From Crambe crambe (lineage: Eukaryota; Porifera; Demospongiae; Poecilosclerida; Crambeidae): 64,000 nt of DNA. The stretch spans positions 3,118,404-3,182,403 of the forward strand of contig OZ004597.1 of NCBI GenBank assembly GCA_963924555.1, read 5' to 3'. Made by a program: the position numbers and the translations under genes. Numbering within the stretch: position 1 is the stretch's first letter; every line of letters starts with the position of its first letter. The notes beneath the pieces were generated by a model that had not been told where the DNA came from, ran no database searches, and saw only the letters and a program-made list of their open reading frames with translations. Shown one piece after another: positions 63,249-64,000 of the stretch.

Positions 63249-64000
63249 TTATTTTTTTGATATGCATGCCTGAAGTTCACTTTTGTAACAGAACTCTTTT
63301 GGATCAGTCACACCTATGGAGTTTTCTTGACCTTTATTATGGCTATCACTATGTATTCTTTTAAGCATTTTTGATGCAGCTTTTGGTGGGATCCTGCTGT
63401 CTTCTTTCTATATTGCATACATATTCAGTTATACAGAGAATCATGCAATATAGTTAACTCACATATCCTGATTGGGGTTGCTTGGCGACTGCTTCATCAG
63501 TTGCATAGCTTTCACTTGTGATGTCAGCTCCATCATGTGTGTTAACTTGTGCTGCAGCATGTGACTCAATACTTGCTGCATTCGGTGGACGAATAAGTGA
63601 ATCAACACTTGCTGCAGGCAGATCGATACCTGCAGAGACCTTCTCATCATGTGAATCATCACTAACTGAACTCAGTAAATGCTCATCTGCACAATATGAT
63701 AATATTTATCATTATAATTCAATTTTTGATTATGGTATCTATTACTTTCTGCTCGTGTTGGATCCATTTCAGAAATTGCAATAAAAAATATATTCTGTAG
63801 TAATAATTATGAATATAAGTTTTCATTTATAAGACTAGCTAGAACCTATCAAGCATTACCTTTTCACTCAATCTCTTCACTCCTTTGATTGATTCTATGG
63901 TGCTCAACATGTGCATGAATGCTGGTAGTGGTACTAACCATCTCAATTCAACGCACCCTTCTTTGCCGTCACAAAAGTTGAGTGCAAATCTCTTCAACCC
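63249..64000 (-). CDS. 3' end of an unrecognised minus-strand gene (four exons visible, continues beyond window)
   Basis: Four segments join in phase with GT-AG signals: 63860-64000 (open to the edge, ends AAG then GTAATG), 63746-63794 (49 bp), 63463-63686 and 63249-63407 (stop TAA). The protein fragment is about 157 aa: a first part with RFALNFCDGKEGCVELRWL and PAFMHMLSTIESIKGVKRL, then an acidic Ser/Ala/Asp-rich linker (SSVSDDSHDEK, SIESHAAAQVNTHDGADI), and a basic tail ending SELQACISKK. No family is recognised. The evidence is reading-frame and phase consistency across three introns only; the single-exon open frames are too short to stand alone. Confidence 0.6.

Overview
The window is nuclear DNA of an early-branching animal, most likely a demosponge. 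It encodes animal genes (a NOX2-type NADPH oxidase, an Abl interactor, LATS/Warts kinase, MATCAP-type tubulin peptidase, exportin-4, NUP43) with GT-AG introns, and genes are packed with very short gaps. The background is AT-rich, with many CT/GA microsatellites, small inverted-repeat elements and minisatellites. No tRNA, rRNA, CRISPR array, reverse transcriptase or viral element was seen. I spliced the genes by hand from splice signals, reading frame and remembered family alignments. Nine of the eleven genes close into complete reading frames divisible by three. The other two run off what is visible here.

Layout. 165-6574 (-) NOX2-like oxidase, 11 exons, 597 aa. 6754-10853 (+) ABI, 9 exons, 766 aa. 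11006-13032 (-) SCI1-like basic nuclear protein, 11 exons, 367 aa. 13165-15149 (+) CSTF2, 412 aa. 15482-16305 (-) MEAF6, about 199 aa. 16405-27579 (+) NDUFAF4, 164 aa, with two introns over 5 kb. 27580-33231 gene-free, repeat-rich. 33232-36348 (-) LATS, 2 exons, 942 aa. 37701-39687 (-) MATCAP-like peptidase, 382 aa. 39829-42671 (+) EEF1AKMT1, 238 aa. 44395-50706 (-) NUP43, 435 aa. 50834-56902 (+) XPO4, first 12 exons (959 codons); the C-terminal part is not in the window. 57001-63140 a duplicated DUF4419 locus: one intact intronless gene, a third-copy remnant, and a damaged copy with an internal inversion, separated by a 4 x 240 bp satellite and a large fold-back. 63249-64000 (-) the 3' end of an unrecognised gene.

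Organisation. Five gene pairs are head-to-head with 99-179 bp between start codons: NOX2/ABI, SCI1-like/CSTF2, MEAF6/NDUFAF4, MATCAP/EEF1AKMT1 and NUP43/XPO4. They probably share bidirectional promoters, and three of these gaps hold a CACGTG E-box. NOX2 and ABI both act downstream of Rac in other animals (oxidase activation and the WAVE complex). The rest are mostly housekeeping functions: mRNA 3' processing, NuA4-type acetylation, complex I assembly, eEF1A methylation, nuclear pore and nuclear export. LATS adds the Hippo pathway.

The most unusual parts are the DUF4419 duplication zone at the point where XPO4 breaks off, the proline-expanded ABI, an SCI1-like gene best known from plants and fungi, and a TA-flanked small transposon family that seems to have seeded minisatellites.
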